Assembly (NCBI GenBank): GCA_009724975.1
Contig: SRXB01000001.1
Location: forward strand, 1-46,522
Length of the DNA stretch: 46,522 nt
Source of the DNA: a bacterium
GTDB lineage: Bacteria > Desulfobacterota > Deferrisomatia > Deferrisomatales > BM512
Direction of reading: 5' to 3'
Under the pieces are notes generated by a model. It ran no database searches, had not been told where the DNA came from, and saw only the letters and a program-made list of their open reading frames with translations. Positions 11,253 to 19,325 of this stretch are shown here, piece after piece. Both the position numbers and the translations under genes were made by a program. Position 1 is the stretch's first letter, and every line of letters begins with the position of its first letter.

Positions 11253-11263
11253 TTATTTCTCCT

Positions 11264-12592
11264 TTAGAGCACGAATCTGCTCAGGACTTCGTTTGCGCTT
11301 ATCTGGGAGAGCCTGGAGCGAACGTAGTCGCGATCGACCGTCACCCTTTTCCCTTCCATCTCCGGAGCGCTGAAGCTAAGCTCCTCAAGGACTTTCTCCA
11401 TCACGGTGTGGAGCCTTCTCGCCCCGATGTTCTCCGTCCTGTCGTTGACCTCGACGGCGGTGGAGGCCATCTCCATTATTCCGTCTTTCGTGAACTCAAG
11501 GTCGACTCCTTCGGTCGCCATGAGAGCCTTGTACTGGCGGACGAGCGAGTTTTTGGGCTCTGTCAGTATCCTTACGAAATCGCCCTTGGTCAGGGAATCA
11601 AGCTCCACCCTTATGGGGAAGCGCCCCTGAAGCTCGGGTATCAGGTCGGAAGGGCTTGAGATGTGGAAAGCGCCCGCCGCCACGAAAAGAATATGGTCCG
11701 TCCTCACGACTCCGTATTTGGTATAAACCGTGGAACCCTCGATTATGGGGAGGATGTCGCGCTGGACGCCCTCGCGGGAGACGTCGGGCCCTCCTGCCCC
11801 TTCGCCCTTGGAGGCGATTTTGTCGATTTCGTCGATGAAGACGATGCCCTCGTTCTGCGCCCTGTCCAGCGCCTCGGCCACCGCCCCCTCCTCGTCGATT
11901 AGCCTTCTGGCCTCCTCGACCCTTAACGCCTCAAAAGCGGCGGGGACCTTCATGACCTTGCGGCGGCTTGTCTTTCCGCCGCCCATCATCGACCCGAAAA
12001 GTTCGCTCAGCTGGTCGCCCAGCTGCTGGTCGCCGCCCACCATCGAGGAAAAATCCATTCCGGAGGAGGGCGCGGACTCTATCTCCAGCGCCACCTCACG
12101 CTCGTCAAGGCCGCCGGAGAGCAGGAGGCCGCGAAGATTGTCCAGCGCCTGCGGTTCCTCTTCGCCAAGGGGTGAAAGAAGGGCCAAAAGACGCTCCGTC
12201 GCCGCCTCTTTCGCTTTTTCGGCGACGCGCTCCTCCTCCTCAGCCCGAACCATGGCGACAGCTTCGCGCACAAGGTCTCTCACCATCGACTCAACGTCTC
12301 TCCCGACGTACCCCACTTCAGTGAACTTTGAGGCCTCGACCTTGATGAAGGGAGCGCGGGCCAGTTTGGCGAGGCGGCGGGCGATTTCGGTCTTGCCTAC
12401 GCCGGTGGAGCCGATAAGAAGTATGTTTTTGGGCGTTATTTCGTCGCGCAAGCCCTCGTCGGCCCTTCTTCTCCTCCACCGGTTGCGAAGGGCTATGGCC
12501 ACGGCTTTTTTCGCCTTTTCCTGACCCACTATGTAGCGGTCAAGTTCCAAAACCACCTCGCGGGGGGTGAGTGGCGGGGTTTTCGCTTCCAT
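11264..12592 (-). CDS. hslU: ATP-dependent protease ATPase subunit HslU (ClpY)
   Basis: A 442-residue AAA+ unfoldase, the usual size. Order: N-terminal TPREVVLELDRYIVGQ, Walker A GSTGVGKT at residues 61-68 (Ser where most members have Pro), the pore-loop motif GYVGRDVES, an intermediate I-domain (about 110-240), Walker B with GIVFIDEIDKI, and the C-terminal tail ending LSRFVL, which in known HslUV inserts between HslV subunits to activate them. HslU normally feeds substrates to the HslV peptidase, encoded just upstream. Here xerC lies 19 bp upstream and there is no hslV. The ATG at 12592 has no strong ribosome site. Confidence 0.96.
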   Translation of the reverse strand: MEAKTPPLTPREVVLELDRYIVGQEKAKKAVAIALRNRWRRRRADEGLRDEITPKNILLIGSTGVGKTEIARRLAKLARAPFIKVEASKFTEVGYVGRDVESMVRDLVREAVAMVRAEEEERVAEKAKEAATERLLALLSPLGEEEPQALDNLRGLLLSGGLDEREVALEIESAPSSGMDFSSMVGGDQQLGDQLSELFGSMMGGGKTSRRKVMKVPAAFEALRVEEARRLIDEEGAVAEALDRAQNEGIVFIDEIDKIASKGEGAGGPDVSREGVQRDILPIIEGSTVYTKYGVVRTDHILFVAAGAFHISSPSDLIPELQGRFPIRVELDSLTKGDFVRILTEPKNSLVRQYKALMATEGVDLEFTKDGIMEMASTAVEVNDRTENIGARRLHTVMEKVLEELSFSAPEMEGKRVTVDRDYVRSRLSQISANEVLSRFVL

Positions 12593-12611
12593 TTCGCTTT
12601 AGCCTTGCCTC

Positions 12612-13535
12612 TCAGGCCCTCGGATGGGCCTTGTCGTAAACTTCCATCAGCTTTTCGATGCCGAGGTGCGTGTATTTCTGGGTGGTCGAGAGGCTTTTAT
12701 GCCCCAAAAGCTCCTGAATGCCGCGCAAATCAGCCCCGGACCCCAAAAGGTGCGTGGCGAAGGTGTGCCGAAGGGTGTGCGGGCTCACCTTTCTCGTTAT
12801 CGCGGCGCGCATGAGCCAGTCGTTCAGTATCCTTCGCACGCTGCGGTCGGTCAGCCTTCCTCCCCTTGCGTTGAGGAAGACGGGGGACTCGTGATCGGGC
12901 GCGAAGCCGGAGATTTTGCGAAGGGTGAAGTATTCCCCTAGCGCCGCTTTCGCTGCAGAGGTGAAGACAACCTCCCTCTCTACCTTTCCCTTGCCGCGAA
13001 CTCTGGCCGTGAGCGTCGAAAATTCAAGGTCTTTCACCGAGAGGCCCACAAGTTCGCTTACGCGCACTCCGGAAGCGTAAAGGAACTCCAAAATCGCTTT
13101 GTCCCTCGCACCGGCCAGCCCCTCGGGCCGAACGGAATCGAGCAGGTGCAATATCTCGTCCACCGGCATGAATTCCGGCAACTTCTTGGGTATCTTCGGC
13201 GACGCGACAGCTTCGGCGGGGCTGGCCGCCACGCGCCCCTCGCGCGCGAGGTATTTGTAAAACGATTTTATCGCCGAGAGCTTGCGCTGCATCGAGCTTT
13301 TCATGTGGGAAAGGTGTAGCTTCCCGATATAGCCGCGCACGTCGCCCGGTTCGACCTCTTCCCACCTTACCGCGCCAGTCTCAGGACCGAGATATTTCGC
13401 GAAAGCCTCAAGGTCGCGTCTGTAATTGCGCAGGGTGTGGGCGGAGGCGTTCCTCTCGTAGGCGAGGTGGTTTAAAAACTCCTCCACCAGGGGGTCGCTC
13501 TTTTTGTCCGGAGTATTTTCCGCAATAGCCGCCAA
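12612..13535 (-). CDS. xerC: Tyrosine recombinase XerC-like
   Basis: A 307-residue tyrosine recombinase with an N-terminal SAM-like core-binding domain (about 15-105) and a C-terminal catalytic domain. All catalytic residues are visible: R158 in ASGVRVSEL, a lysine in RGKGKVE (182/184), H253 and R256 in SPHTLRHTF, H279 in LLGHKSLS, and the nucleophile Y288 in TTQKYTH. It probably acts with XerD at dif to resolve chromosome dimers. xerC upstream of hslV-hslU is a widespread order, supporting this assignment over a mobile-element integrase. The start is TTG at 13535, supported by AAGGAG eight bases upstream. Confidence 0.9.
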   Translation of the reverse strand: MAAIAENTPDKKSDPLVEEFLNHLAYERNASAHTLRNYRRDLEAFAKYLGPETGAVRWEEVEPGDVRGYIGKLHLSHMKSSMQRKLSAIKSFYKYLAREGRVAASPAEAVASPKIPKKLPEFMPVDEILHLLDSVRPEGLAGARDKAILEFLYASGVRVSELVGLSVKDLEFSTLTARVRGKGKVEREVVFTSAAKAALGEYFTLRKISGFAPDHESPVFLNARGGRLTDRSVRRILNDWLMRAAITRKVSPHTLRHTFATHLLGSGADLRGIQELLGHKSLSTTQKYTHLGIEKLMEVYDKAHPRA

Positions 13536-13848
13536 ACTCCGCGCTCCTTGTTCTGGTGAGGAAAAACAAACAGTTTAGCACAAACCGCGTCTTGAAAACA
13601 AATTCGGCGCGGGTTTTCATTCTAAAAGATGCCAGGGAACCGATCCGCTGCACATAAAGCGCCGCCGGTTTTTTGCGCCGTCGGCCCCCAGGCGGGGAAA
13701 AGGGCTGAAAACTCCTCTTTTCGGCCGAGTGAGCTCTCCGGCGGCTGGCGTAGCCGAGGGGGGCGAAAATTTTTAGGTTCAGCCTTTTGCCGCGCCCATT
13801 GTATTCTTCTTGCGGTGAACCTCAACACAAGGCGAGGAAGGTTTTGCC
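13536..13848. other. Divergent intergenic region between xerC and the ybaK-like gene
   Basis: 313 bp with no convincing gene. On the minus strand a weak promoter-like pair (TTGTTT at 13596-13601 and TAAACT at 13572-13577, 18 bp apart) could start the xerC-hslU-arg block. On the plus strand TATTCT at 13802-13807 could be a -10 box for the ybaK-like gene, but its -35 is poor. The middle is GC-rich with short imperfect repeats and nothing assignable. Confidence 0.4.
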
Positions 13849-14310
13849 ATGCCGACCATTGAAGATGTGAAGAAGTTTCTTTCGCAAAGAGGGGTGGAGG
13901 TCCTGGAGTTCGACGAGCCGACCCCGACCAGCGAAACGGCGGCCCGCGCCGTTGGGTGCGAGGTGGGCCAGATAGCCAAGACGGTGCTCTTCATCGTGGG
14001 GGAAACGCCGGTGGCGATAGTCGCCTCTGGAGATGTCCGCGTGAAGGGCTCCGCCCTGAAAAGGGCCGCCGCGCTCTCGGGAAAGGCGCGACTTCCCGGA
14101 GAGGAGGAGGTCGTTTTGCACACTGGCTATCGCCCGGGCGGGGTCTGCCCTTTTTTATTGCCTGAGGGATTGCTGGTGCTGGCTGATTCGTCGCTGAGAA
14201 GATTTGAAGTGGTTTACGCCGCCGCGGGCAACGATCACAGCGCAGTCCCACTTACTTTCGAAAAGCTTCTCGAACTGACCAAAGGACGCGAGGCGGATGT
14301 GTGCGCTTGA
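13849..14310 (+). CDS. YbaK/EbsC-family aminoacyl-tRNA deacylase-like protein
   Basis: A 153-residue single-domain protein of the YbaK/ProX editing superfamily, which hydrolyses mis-charged tRNAs such as Cys-tRNA(Pro) or Ala-tRNA(Pro). Family features are the conserved lysine in GQIAKTVLFIVG, the VASGDVRVKGSALKRA strand-helix, and a glycine-rich YRPGGVCPF motif near the substrate pocket. The start has GAGGAAGG about nine bases upstream. Substrate specificity cannot be read from sequence. It stands alone between xerC and the DAHP synthase gene. Confidence 0.85.
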   Translation: MPTIEDVKKFLSQRGVEVLEFDEPTPTSETAARAVGCEVGQIAKTVLFIVGETPVAIVASGDVRVKGSALKRAAALSGKARLPGEEEVVLHTGYRPGGVCPFLLPEGLLVLADSSLRRFEVVYAAAGNDHSAVPLTFEKLLELTKGREADVCA

Positions 14311-14373
14311 GGATTTTGGCGTTATCGTGGTAGGGTTGGCAAAAGGCATTATCACCAAAAGCCGGAGTTTGCC

Positions 14374-15378
14374 ATGCTCATAGTGATGGAGCATTACGCC
14401 ACCCCAGAAAACGTCAAAACCGTCATCGCCGCGATAGAGGCGCAGGGCTTCACCGCCCAGCCCATACCCGGCGGCGACCGCGTGGCGATAGGCGTTCTGG
14501 GAAACCACGGCTACGTCGACGAAACCCCCTTTCGCGGCCTCGCGGGCGTGCGCGATTTCATCCACGTCACCAAGCCCTACAAGCTGGTCACCAGAGATTT
14601 CCACCCCGAGGACACGGTGGTGGAGGTCGGCGGAGTAAGGGTGGGCTGGGGCGAAAAGCCGATAGTTATAGCAGGCCCATGCGCAGTGGAAAGCCGCGAA
14701 CAGCTCTTCGCCGCGGCAAGGGTGGCCAAGGAAAACGGCGCCGACATGCTTCGTGGCGGCGCCTTCAAGCCCCGCACCGGTCCTCACACCTTTCAGGGGC
14801 TGGGATTCGCGGGGGTGGAGCTTTTGCGCGAGGCAAAAACCCAGTTCGGCCTGCCCACCGTCACCGAGGTGATGCGAATCGACCAGCTCGATTTCGTGGC
14901 GCAAAATGTAGATTGCCTCCAGATAGGCGCCCGCAACATGCAGAATTTCGATCTTTTGAAGGAGGCGGCGAAGATTAAAAAGCCGATTCTCCTAAAGCGC
15001 GGCATGAGCGCTACCCTTGAGGAATTTTTGGCCGCCGCCGAATACCTGGTGGCTGGTGGGAACGACCAGGTGATACTCTGCGAGCGCGGAATCCGCACCT
15101 TCGAGCGGGCGCTTAGAAACACCCTCGACCTCGCCGTGGTCCCCTATCTGAAAAAGGTCACCCACCTTCCTGTAATTGTTGATCCGAGCCACGCCATAGG
15201 GATACGGGAGCTTATTCCGGTCATGTCTAAGGCCTCGCTCGTGGTCGGCGCGGCGGGGGTGATGATCGAGATGCACCCCGACCCCAAGTGTGCGCTCTGC
15301 GACGGGCAGCAGTCGCTTGGGCCGGAGAGTTTCGCCAAGATGATGAAGGATATGGAGGCGCTTAAGGGAGCGCTCTAA
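14374..15378 (+). CDS. aroF: 3-deoxy-7-phosphoheptulonate (DAHP) synthase, type I-beta
   Basis: A 334-residue enzyme that condenses PEP and erythrose 4-phosphate, the entry to the shikimate pathway. Residues 1-70 form a ferredoxin-like regulatory domain (starting LIVMEHYATPENVKTVI) known from type I-beta enzymes, where it mediates feedback inhibition by Tyr/Phe. The catalytic barrel has GPCAVESREQ (metal-binding Cys), GGAFKPRTGPHTFQG (KPRT substrate motif) and VDPSHAIGIRE (metal His). The first ATG has GGAG six bases upstream. The next aromatic genes are not adjacent. The symbol follows common usage for this subfamily. Confidence 0.93.
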   Translation: MLIVMEHYATPENVKTVIAAIEAQGFTAQPIPGGDRVAIGVLGNHGYVDETPFRGLAGVRDFIHVTKPYKLVTRDFHPEDTVVEVGGVRVGWGEKPIVIAGPCAVESREQLFAAARVAKENGADMLRGGAFKPRTGPHTFQGLGFAGVELLREAKTQFGLPTVTEVMRIDQLDFVAQNVDCLQIGARNMQNFDLLKEAAKIKKPILLKRGMSATLEEFLAAAEYLVAGGNDQVILCERGIRTFERALRNTLDLAVVPYLKKVTHLPVIVDPSHAIGIRELIPVMSKASLVVGAAGVMIEMHPDPKCALCDGQQSLGPESFAKMMKDMEALKGAL

Positions 15379-15423
15379 AGATTTTCGCAGTCAACCCCTT
15401 CTCAAACAAAAAGGAGGATTATC

Positions 15424-16182
15424 ATGGTCAAAAAATTTGCAATAGCGGCGGTGGCGGCGCTTGCGCTTCCGATGGCTTCCCACGCGCTGGAGATCGGCGT
15501 GCAGGGCACCTACTGGATGCCGACTTTCACCGCCGACCTTGCCATCAAGGATGCCGCCACCTTCAGCGCCACCGACGATTTCGACACCGACCAGAAGGTG
15601 GGAATCCCCGGGGCGCGCGCCTTCTTCGGCATAGGCGACCACCACATCTCCGTAAGCGCGCAAAAAGCCGCTTACAAGGGCGATTACGAGGGGCTCAATC
15701 CCATAAGCTGGGGCGGGACCACAATTTTGGCCACCACCGACGGGGGCGAGTTCAAGTACGACTACACGATGATCGACGCCACCTACCAGTACGACCTTCT
15801 CGACCTTGAGAATTTCGCGGCGGGCTTCTCCTTCGGCCCCCTCTTTAACCTCAAGTACATCGACGGCACCGCCGAGGTGGCCAAGACAACCGCCCCTGCC
15901 GCGCGCGAAACCCAGGATTTCACCGCCCCGATCCCGATGGTGGGCCTTGGCCTCCATATCGGAATCCTGATGGATATTCTGGAGGGACGGGCTCAAGTGG
16001 CCGGCATTGGCTACGGCCCCAACCGCGTCATCGACGGCCTCGCCGAGGTCTCCGTGACACCTTTCCCCTTCCTTGACGTAAGCGTGGGCTACCGCATAAT
16101 GCAGGTGAAGATCGACTACAGCGACGTAGAACTAGACCTCAACCAGACCGGCCCCTACGCCGGACTTACCGTCTCCTTCTAG
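15424..16182 (+). CDS. Outer membrane beta-barrel protein
   Basis: A 252-residue protein with a Sec signal peptide (about residues 1-22, cut after ASHA) followed by alternating amphipathic strands, ending in GLTVSF with the terminal Phe expected for BAM-inserted barrels. The layout (LEIGVQGTYWMP start, strands with KYDYTMIDATYQYD, SVGYRIMQVKIDY near the end) resembles the small-barrel family annotated as TIGR04219; I recognise this by pattern and have not searched. An excellent ribosome site (AAAGGAGGATTATC) suggests good expression. A bidirectional terminator follows. Function is unknown. Confidence 0.8.
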   Translation: MVKKFAIAAVAALALPMASHALEIGVQGTYWMPTFTADLAIKDAATFSATDDFDTDQKVGIPGARAFFGIGDHHISVSAQKAAYKGDYEGLNPISWGGTTILATTDGGEFKYDYTMIDATYQYDLLDLENFAAGFSFGPLFNLKYIDGTAEVAKTTAPAARETQDFTAPIPMVGLGLHIGILMDILEGRAQVAGIGYGPNRVIDGLAEVSVTPFPFLDVSVGYRIMQVKIDYSDVELDLNQTGPYAGLTVSF

Positions 16183-16334
16183 GTGGCGGCTTTCTCTTTC
16201 GGCGAAGGGCTGCGTCGTTTCTTGGCCGCGGGTCTTGGCGTAGTGACGGCTACTGCCTGCGACCACACGCCCTGCGGGCTCCTTGCCCTTCATCCGAAAT
16301 AAAAAGTCGGCGCAAAAGCTGGTGATGGCAAATA

Positions 16335-16366
16335 AAAAAGCCGCCCTTTTTGGGGCGGCCTTTTTG
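16335..16366. terminator. Bidirectional intrinsic terminator
   Basis: The stem GCCGCCC (16340-16346) pairs with GGGCGGC (16353-16359), with a T-rich loop. It is followed by CTTTTT on the plus strand and preceded by an A-run that becomes a T-run on the minus strand. It lies between two convergent genes and can end transcription of both. The preceding stretch 16183-16330 holds no gene I can support. Confidence 0.85.
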
Positions 16367-16388
16367 CGTTTATGGCGATGGATAAGGG

Positions 16389-18005
16389 CTACTTAGCGGC
16401 CCCTTCCTTTTTCTCTTCCGTGGCGGCGGGACCTTTGGCCAGTTCGGGGAAGACCGCCTCGTTATAGGTTATCTTCGCGCTTTCCTTGAGTTTTTTAAGC
16501 TCGGCGGCGTAGGCTTCTTCTCTCTTTTTGGGCAAGAGCTCCTGGCGGATTGACGCGCTTTGCGAGGGAAGCTGGATCATCTCCGGCAACTTTACCGCCA
16601 CCACCTTGAATATGTAGGCGGCGTCGCCGATTACATAGGCGGAGGAGGGGATGAATCCCGCCGTGGGGTTGGCGAAGATCGCTTCCTTGGCCTTTTCCGA
16701 AGCACCTATCGGGGGTATGGAGTCGGCTTTCTTATTGAAAGATTCGGTCTTGAGCACGTTGTAGGAGCCGCCCACGCTTGGGAAAATCTGCTTGAGCGAA
16801 AGTTTTTCGGCGGCCTCCTTGGCGAGCTTTTTGCCTTCCTCAAGGGCGAAGCGGGCGCGAACCTGCTCACGCACACGGGCAAGGGGAGGTATCTCGCTGG
16901 GCTGGGCGACCGCGATGGAGAGAAGGTAAACGCCTTCGCCGGTGTCGAACACTTCGCCCGGGGATGATGGGGAAATGCCGAAGAGGGCGGCGGCGAATCT
17001 GGGATCTGCCGGAAGAGCGGGATTGTTTTCGCCGCGGGTCACCATAGGGGTGGTGGTGGCGGAGAGCTTGTCCCAGGAGGTTTTCTTGTCCTCTATGTCC
17101 ATAAGGAGGTTGTCGGCGGCGGCGTAGGCCTTTTCATGGGCTTTTTCGAGCTTGTAAAGCTCGACCACCTGACTTCGCACCTCTTCAAGGGTTTTTTGCC
17201 TCTTGGCGGCCTCGTCGTAAAAGAGTCCGGCGCGGGCCTGGTAGGTCTTTTTTATCCCGTCTTCATCCGGCTGGACCTCCGCCATGTACTTTGAAGCGGG
17301 GAAGAAGACGTATCTGGCGCTTCTCTTCTCCTCGGTTTTGAAGGCCTCGCCCTCCTTGGCGTAGAACTCGGCGAGTTTTTCCTCCGTCACAACAGCCTTG
17401 GCGGCGTAGTCCTCGGCTTTGAAGGCCACGTATTCGCAGGTGACGTAGGTGTTTTTTGCGCGGTATTCGTTCTCGACGTCCTGATCCGTTACGTTAGCGG
17501 CGTCCTTCAGCGACTCCTGAGCCTTGGAAAGGGTCAGCTCTATCCGCTTTTCATCTTTGTATTGCTGATGGGTAAGGCTGTTGGCTTTAAGGATGGCGAG
17601 GTAGCGGTCCTGATCGAAAGCGCCGTTGGCGAAGAATATCTGCTGGGCCTTTATTGCGGCGTTCAGCTCCTCGTCCGAGACGTTGATATTCTTGCTCTGT
17701 GCGTAATCCATCAGCAGTGCGCGCTCAATCAGCACCTCGATTGCGCGGTCCTTCAGGCCGAGCTGTTCAAGAAGCTCCGGGGAAAGCTGGCTGCCGAAGG
17801 TGCGCCGGTAAAAGTCCTCCATCTGCGCAAGAGACTGGGAGTACTGGGCCAGCGAGATCGTCACCCCGTTCACCTCGGCGGCGAATGTCTTTTGGGCGCT
17901 GCGGAAGGTGCCGTAGCCGAAATAGAAGACGAAGACGAAAATTATTATGCCCAGCATAGACTGGAAGACTTTGTTGCGGGCGTTTCTGCGGATTGCCTCA
18001 AGCAT
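16389..18005 (-). CDS. PpiD/SurA-like periplasmic folding factor lacking a clear parvulin domain
   Basis: A 538-residue protein anchored by one N-terminal membrane segment (about residues 18-36, in NKVFQSMLGIIIFVFVFYFG), with the LEAIRRNARN start typical of PpiD. It then has a SurA_N-like chaperone domain (about 45-200: NGVTISLAQYSQ, EVLIERALLMDYAQ, DEELNAAI) and a long helical C-terminal half. PpiD assists outer-membrane and secreted protein folding at the SecYEG exit. The usual parvulin signature (GGDLG and flanking His) is not visible, so it may be a chaperone without isomerase activity. I chose the ATG at 18005, with TTGGAG six bases upstream, over the in-frame GTG at 18035. Two beta-barrel genes flank it. 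Confidence 0.8.
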   Translation of the reverse strand: MLEAIRRNARNKVFQSMLGIIIFVFVFYFGYGTFRSAQKTFAAEVNGVTISLAQYSQSLAQMEDFYRRTFGSQLSPELLEQLGLKDRAIEVLIERALLMDYAQSKNINVSDEELNAAIKAQQIFFANGAFDQDRYLAILKANSLTHQQYKDEKRIELTLSKAQESLKDAANVTDQDVENEYRAKNTYVTCEYVAFKAEDYAAKAVVTEEKLAEFYAKEGEAFKTEEKRSARYVFFPASKYMAEVQPDEDGIKKTYQARAGLFYDEAAKRQKTLEEVRSQVVELYKLEKAHEKAYAAADNLLMDIEDKKTSWDKLSATTTPMVTRGENNPALPADPRFAAALFGISPSSPGEVFDTGEGVYLLSIAVAQPSEIPPLARVREQVRARFALEEGKKLAKEAAEKLSLKQIFPSVGGSYNVLKTESFNKKADSIPPIGASEKAKEAIFANPTAGFIPSSAYVIGDAAYIFKVVAVKLPEMIQLPSQSASIRQELLPKKREEAYAAELKKLKESAKITYNEAVFPELAKGPAATEEKKEGAAK

Positions 18006-18115
18006 CGAAAACTCCAAAAACGGTTGGTTCGCCACACTTTTTCAAAGGCCGACACGCTACACCTAACGGCCTCTAAAATCAAGAGATGCGCAAAACCTTT
18101 TAAGTGTGCTAAATC

Positions 18116-18140
18116 TTACCGCTCGGATATTTTGCGGTAA
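18116..18140. promoter_or_regulatory. Perfect 7-bp inverted repeat overlapping a -10-like box
   Basis: TTACCGC at 18116-18122 and its complement GCGGTAA at 18134-18140 are separated by 11 bp. The right arm overlaps TAAAAT (18138-18143), a -10-like box 26 bp before the start of the second barrel gene. A symmetric site over a promoter fits binding of a dimeric regulator. The -35 is weak, as expected for a regulated promoter. The site also lies upstream of the divergent ppiD-like gene. This is inference from symmetry and position. Confidence 0.45.
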
Positions 18141-18168
18141 AATTTCCAACATTGCGAAAGGAGTTTGC

Positions 18169-18849
18169 ATGAAAGTTTTTTCGGCGTGGTCGCGAGTGGG
18201 CGTTTTTTGTGCCCTGATGCTGGTTTTTGCCCAGGGCGCGGCGGCCTCGGGCTCAGGCGGTCTTGCGCAGCCCTTCGCCAAGGGGCAGGGAATGTTCGGG
18301 GTGACCATGGGATATTCCCAGCGCGATCTGGACGGCGGCGGTGACGAGGCCCAGTCCAGAAGGCTGCTCTTCAAGGGAGGCTTTGGCTTTGGCGAGGGGC
18401 TTGACGGCTACGCCATGCTGGGTTTTTCCGACCTGAAATATTCGGGTACTGATTTTTCCGGCTCCCTTGGAGAATTGATCGGCCTTGGCGTTCGCTACGG
18501 CGGCTTTCTCATCGGCGAAGGTCCGGCGAGGCTGGTGCTGGATTTTCAGTGGGAGTATTTCAGCAGCGAGGACGGCAACATAGACGCCAGGGTAGATGCC
18601 ACCCATCTGGCCGCCTACGTGGTACGCGAGTTCGGCGCCGCAGGCAAGGTGGGGTATTTCTATCCCTTCGGCGGCATCCGCTATTCGATGGTAAACTACT
18701 CAAACGACGGCCCCGACTTTCACGAGGACGAACGGATAGGCATTTTCGGCGGCGCGGACTATTTCGTGAGCCCGAACGTATTTTTCTCCGGCGAGATGCA
18801 CGTTTTCGATGAGGAATCGGTTTTACTTTCCGCCGGGTACAGATTCTAG
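18169..18849 (+). CDS. Predicted outer membrane beta-barrel protein, unknown function
   Basis: A 226-residue protein with a signal peptide (about 1-26, ending AQGAAA) and a run of amphipathic strands rich in Gly/Tyr/Phe (for example GMFGVTMGYSQRDLDGG and GYFYPFGGIRYSMVNYS). It ends SAGYRF with a terminal Phe, the usual mark of an outer membrane barrel. The start at 18169 has AAAGGAG six bases upstream; the 21 residues further upstream in frame are not signal-like. A palindrome overlaps its promoter region, so expression is probably regulated. I do not recognise a named family. Confidence 0.75.
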   Translation: MKVFSAWSRVGVFCALMLVFAQGAAASGSGGLAQPFAKGQGMFGVTMGYSQRDLDGGGDEAQSRRLLFKGGFGFGEGLDGYAMLGFSDLKYSGTDFSGSLGELIGLGVRYGGFLIGEGPARLVLDFQWEYFSSEDGNIDARVDATHLAAYVVREFGAAGKVGYFYPFGGIRYSMVNYSNDGPDFHEDERIGIFGGADYFVSPNVFFSGEMHVFDEESVLLSAGYRF

Positions 18850-19002
18850 CCCCAATTGTCAGCGCGTTTTAAATTTTTATACGTCGGTTCTAAAACAGCC
18901 CGTTTTTTTGCGGACCGACACCTCGCAAAGAGACGGGTTGCAGCCCATAAGTGATTGAATAAAAAGGAGAAACAACGAGGCCACACTTTGTACAATTTGT
19001 GC

Positions 19003-19032
19003 TTGACACACTGTTTTGCCCGAGCGTATTCT
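19003..19032 (+). promoter_or_regulatory. Sigma70-type promoter for fhs-acs operon
   Basis: TTGACA (19003-19008, perfect -35) and TATTCT (19027-19032, -10 with 4 of 6 matches) are 18 bp apart. Transcription would start near 19039. It is the only good promoter found upstream of the eight-gene Wood-Ljungdahl cluster. Confidence 0.65.
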
Positions 19033-19261
19033 GGCGGGGCTTTCTCCGGTAGTAACAGCGTTTTAACTTCGCGCCGACAATGTAGCCGCGAGGGGACGCG
19101 TCCAGGGCCGGTGATTTTGGGGATGGCGAGGTAGAACAAGGGTTTTACACTTTTCATACTTTCCCTTCCTTGCCGATTCGAACCAAAAAAGTATCCATAA
19201 GAGGTTTTTGTTCCGGCTAATCAGGCGGGAGAGCTTCTTATGCCTTTTGGCTATCAAACGG

Positions 19262-19319
19262 GGTCGCCAGCCGTTTTTAAACGCGAAGGGCGACCTCCCA
19301 ACGGATTCTCAGGGAGGAG
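19262..19319 (+). promoter_or_regulatory. Leader hairpins that can sequester the fhs ribosome site
   Basis: Hairpin A pairs GGTCGCC (19262-19268) with GGCGACC (19289-19295). Hairpin B pairs CCTCCC (19294-19299) with GGGAGG (19312-19317), which is the Shine-Dalgarno of fhs. The arms share bases 19294-19295, so the two hairpins compete at their junction. This geometry suits translational control. It does not match a riboswitch consensus I can confirm. Pairing is seen in sequence; regulation is inferred. Confidence 0.45.
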
Positions 19320-19325
19320 ACTGAA

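Larger units (their letters stand above)
18850..19325 (+). other. Intergenic region and long leader of the Wood-Ljungdahl operon
   Basis: 476 bp without a supported gene. The first 150 bp are AT-richer and hold nothing assignable. A sigma70-type promoter at 19003-19032 would give a leader of roughly 285 nt before fhs. The last 65 nt of that leader fold into hairpins that cover the fhs ribosome site. No protein-coding frame with a ribosome site was found inside the leader. Confidence 0.6.

Noticed and set aside
12612..13535. Integrase of a mobile element
   Set aside because: Size, motifs and location beside hslU and the arginine genes fit chromosomal XerC; no att-like repeats, cargo or transposase were seen.
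16183..16334. Possible short gene or gene remnant after the first barrel gene
   Set aside because: No ribosome site, no start with a plausible frame and no family resemblance; treated as spacer before the terminator.
19259..19325. ZTP (pfl) or glycine riboswitch before fhs
   Set aside because: GGGTCGC is present, but the downstream CCGCCTGGGC element of the ZTP class is missing. Glycine-like fragments occur in order but the required internal stem is not formed. Kept only as a finding to test.
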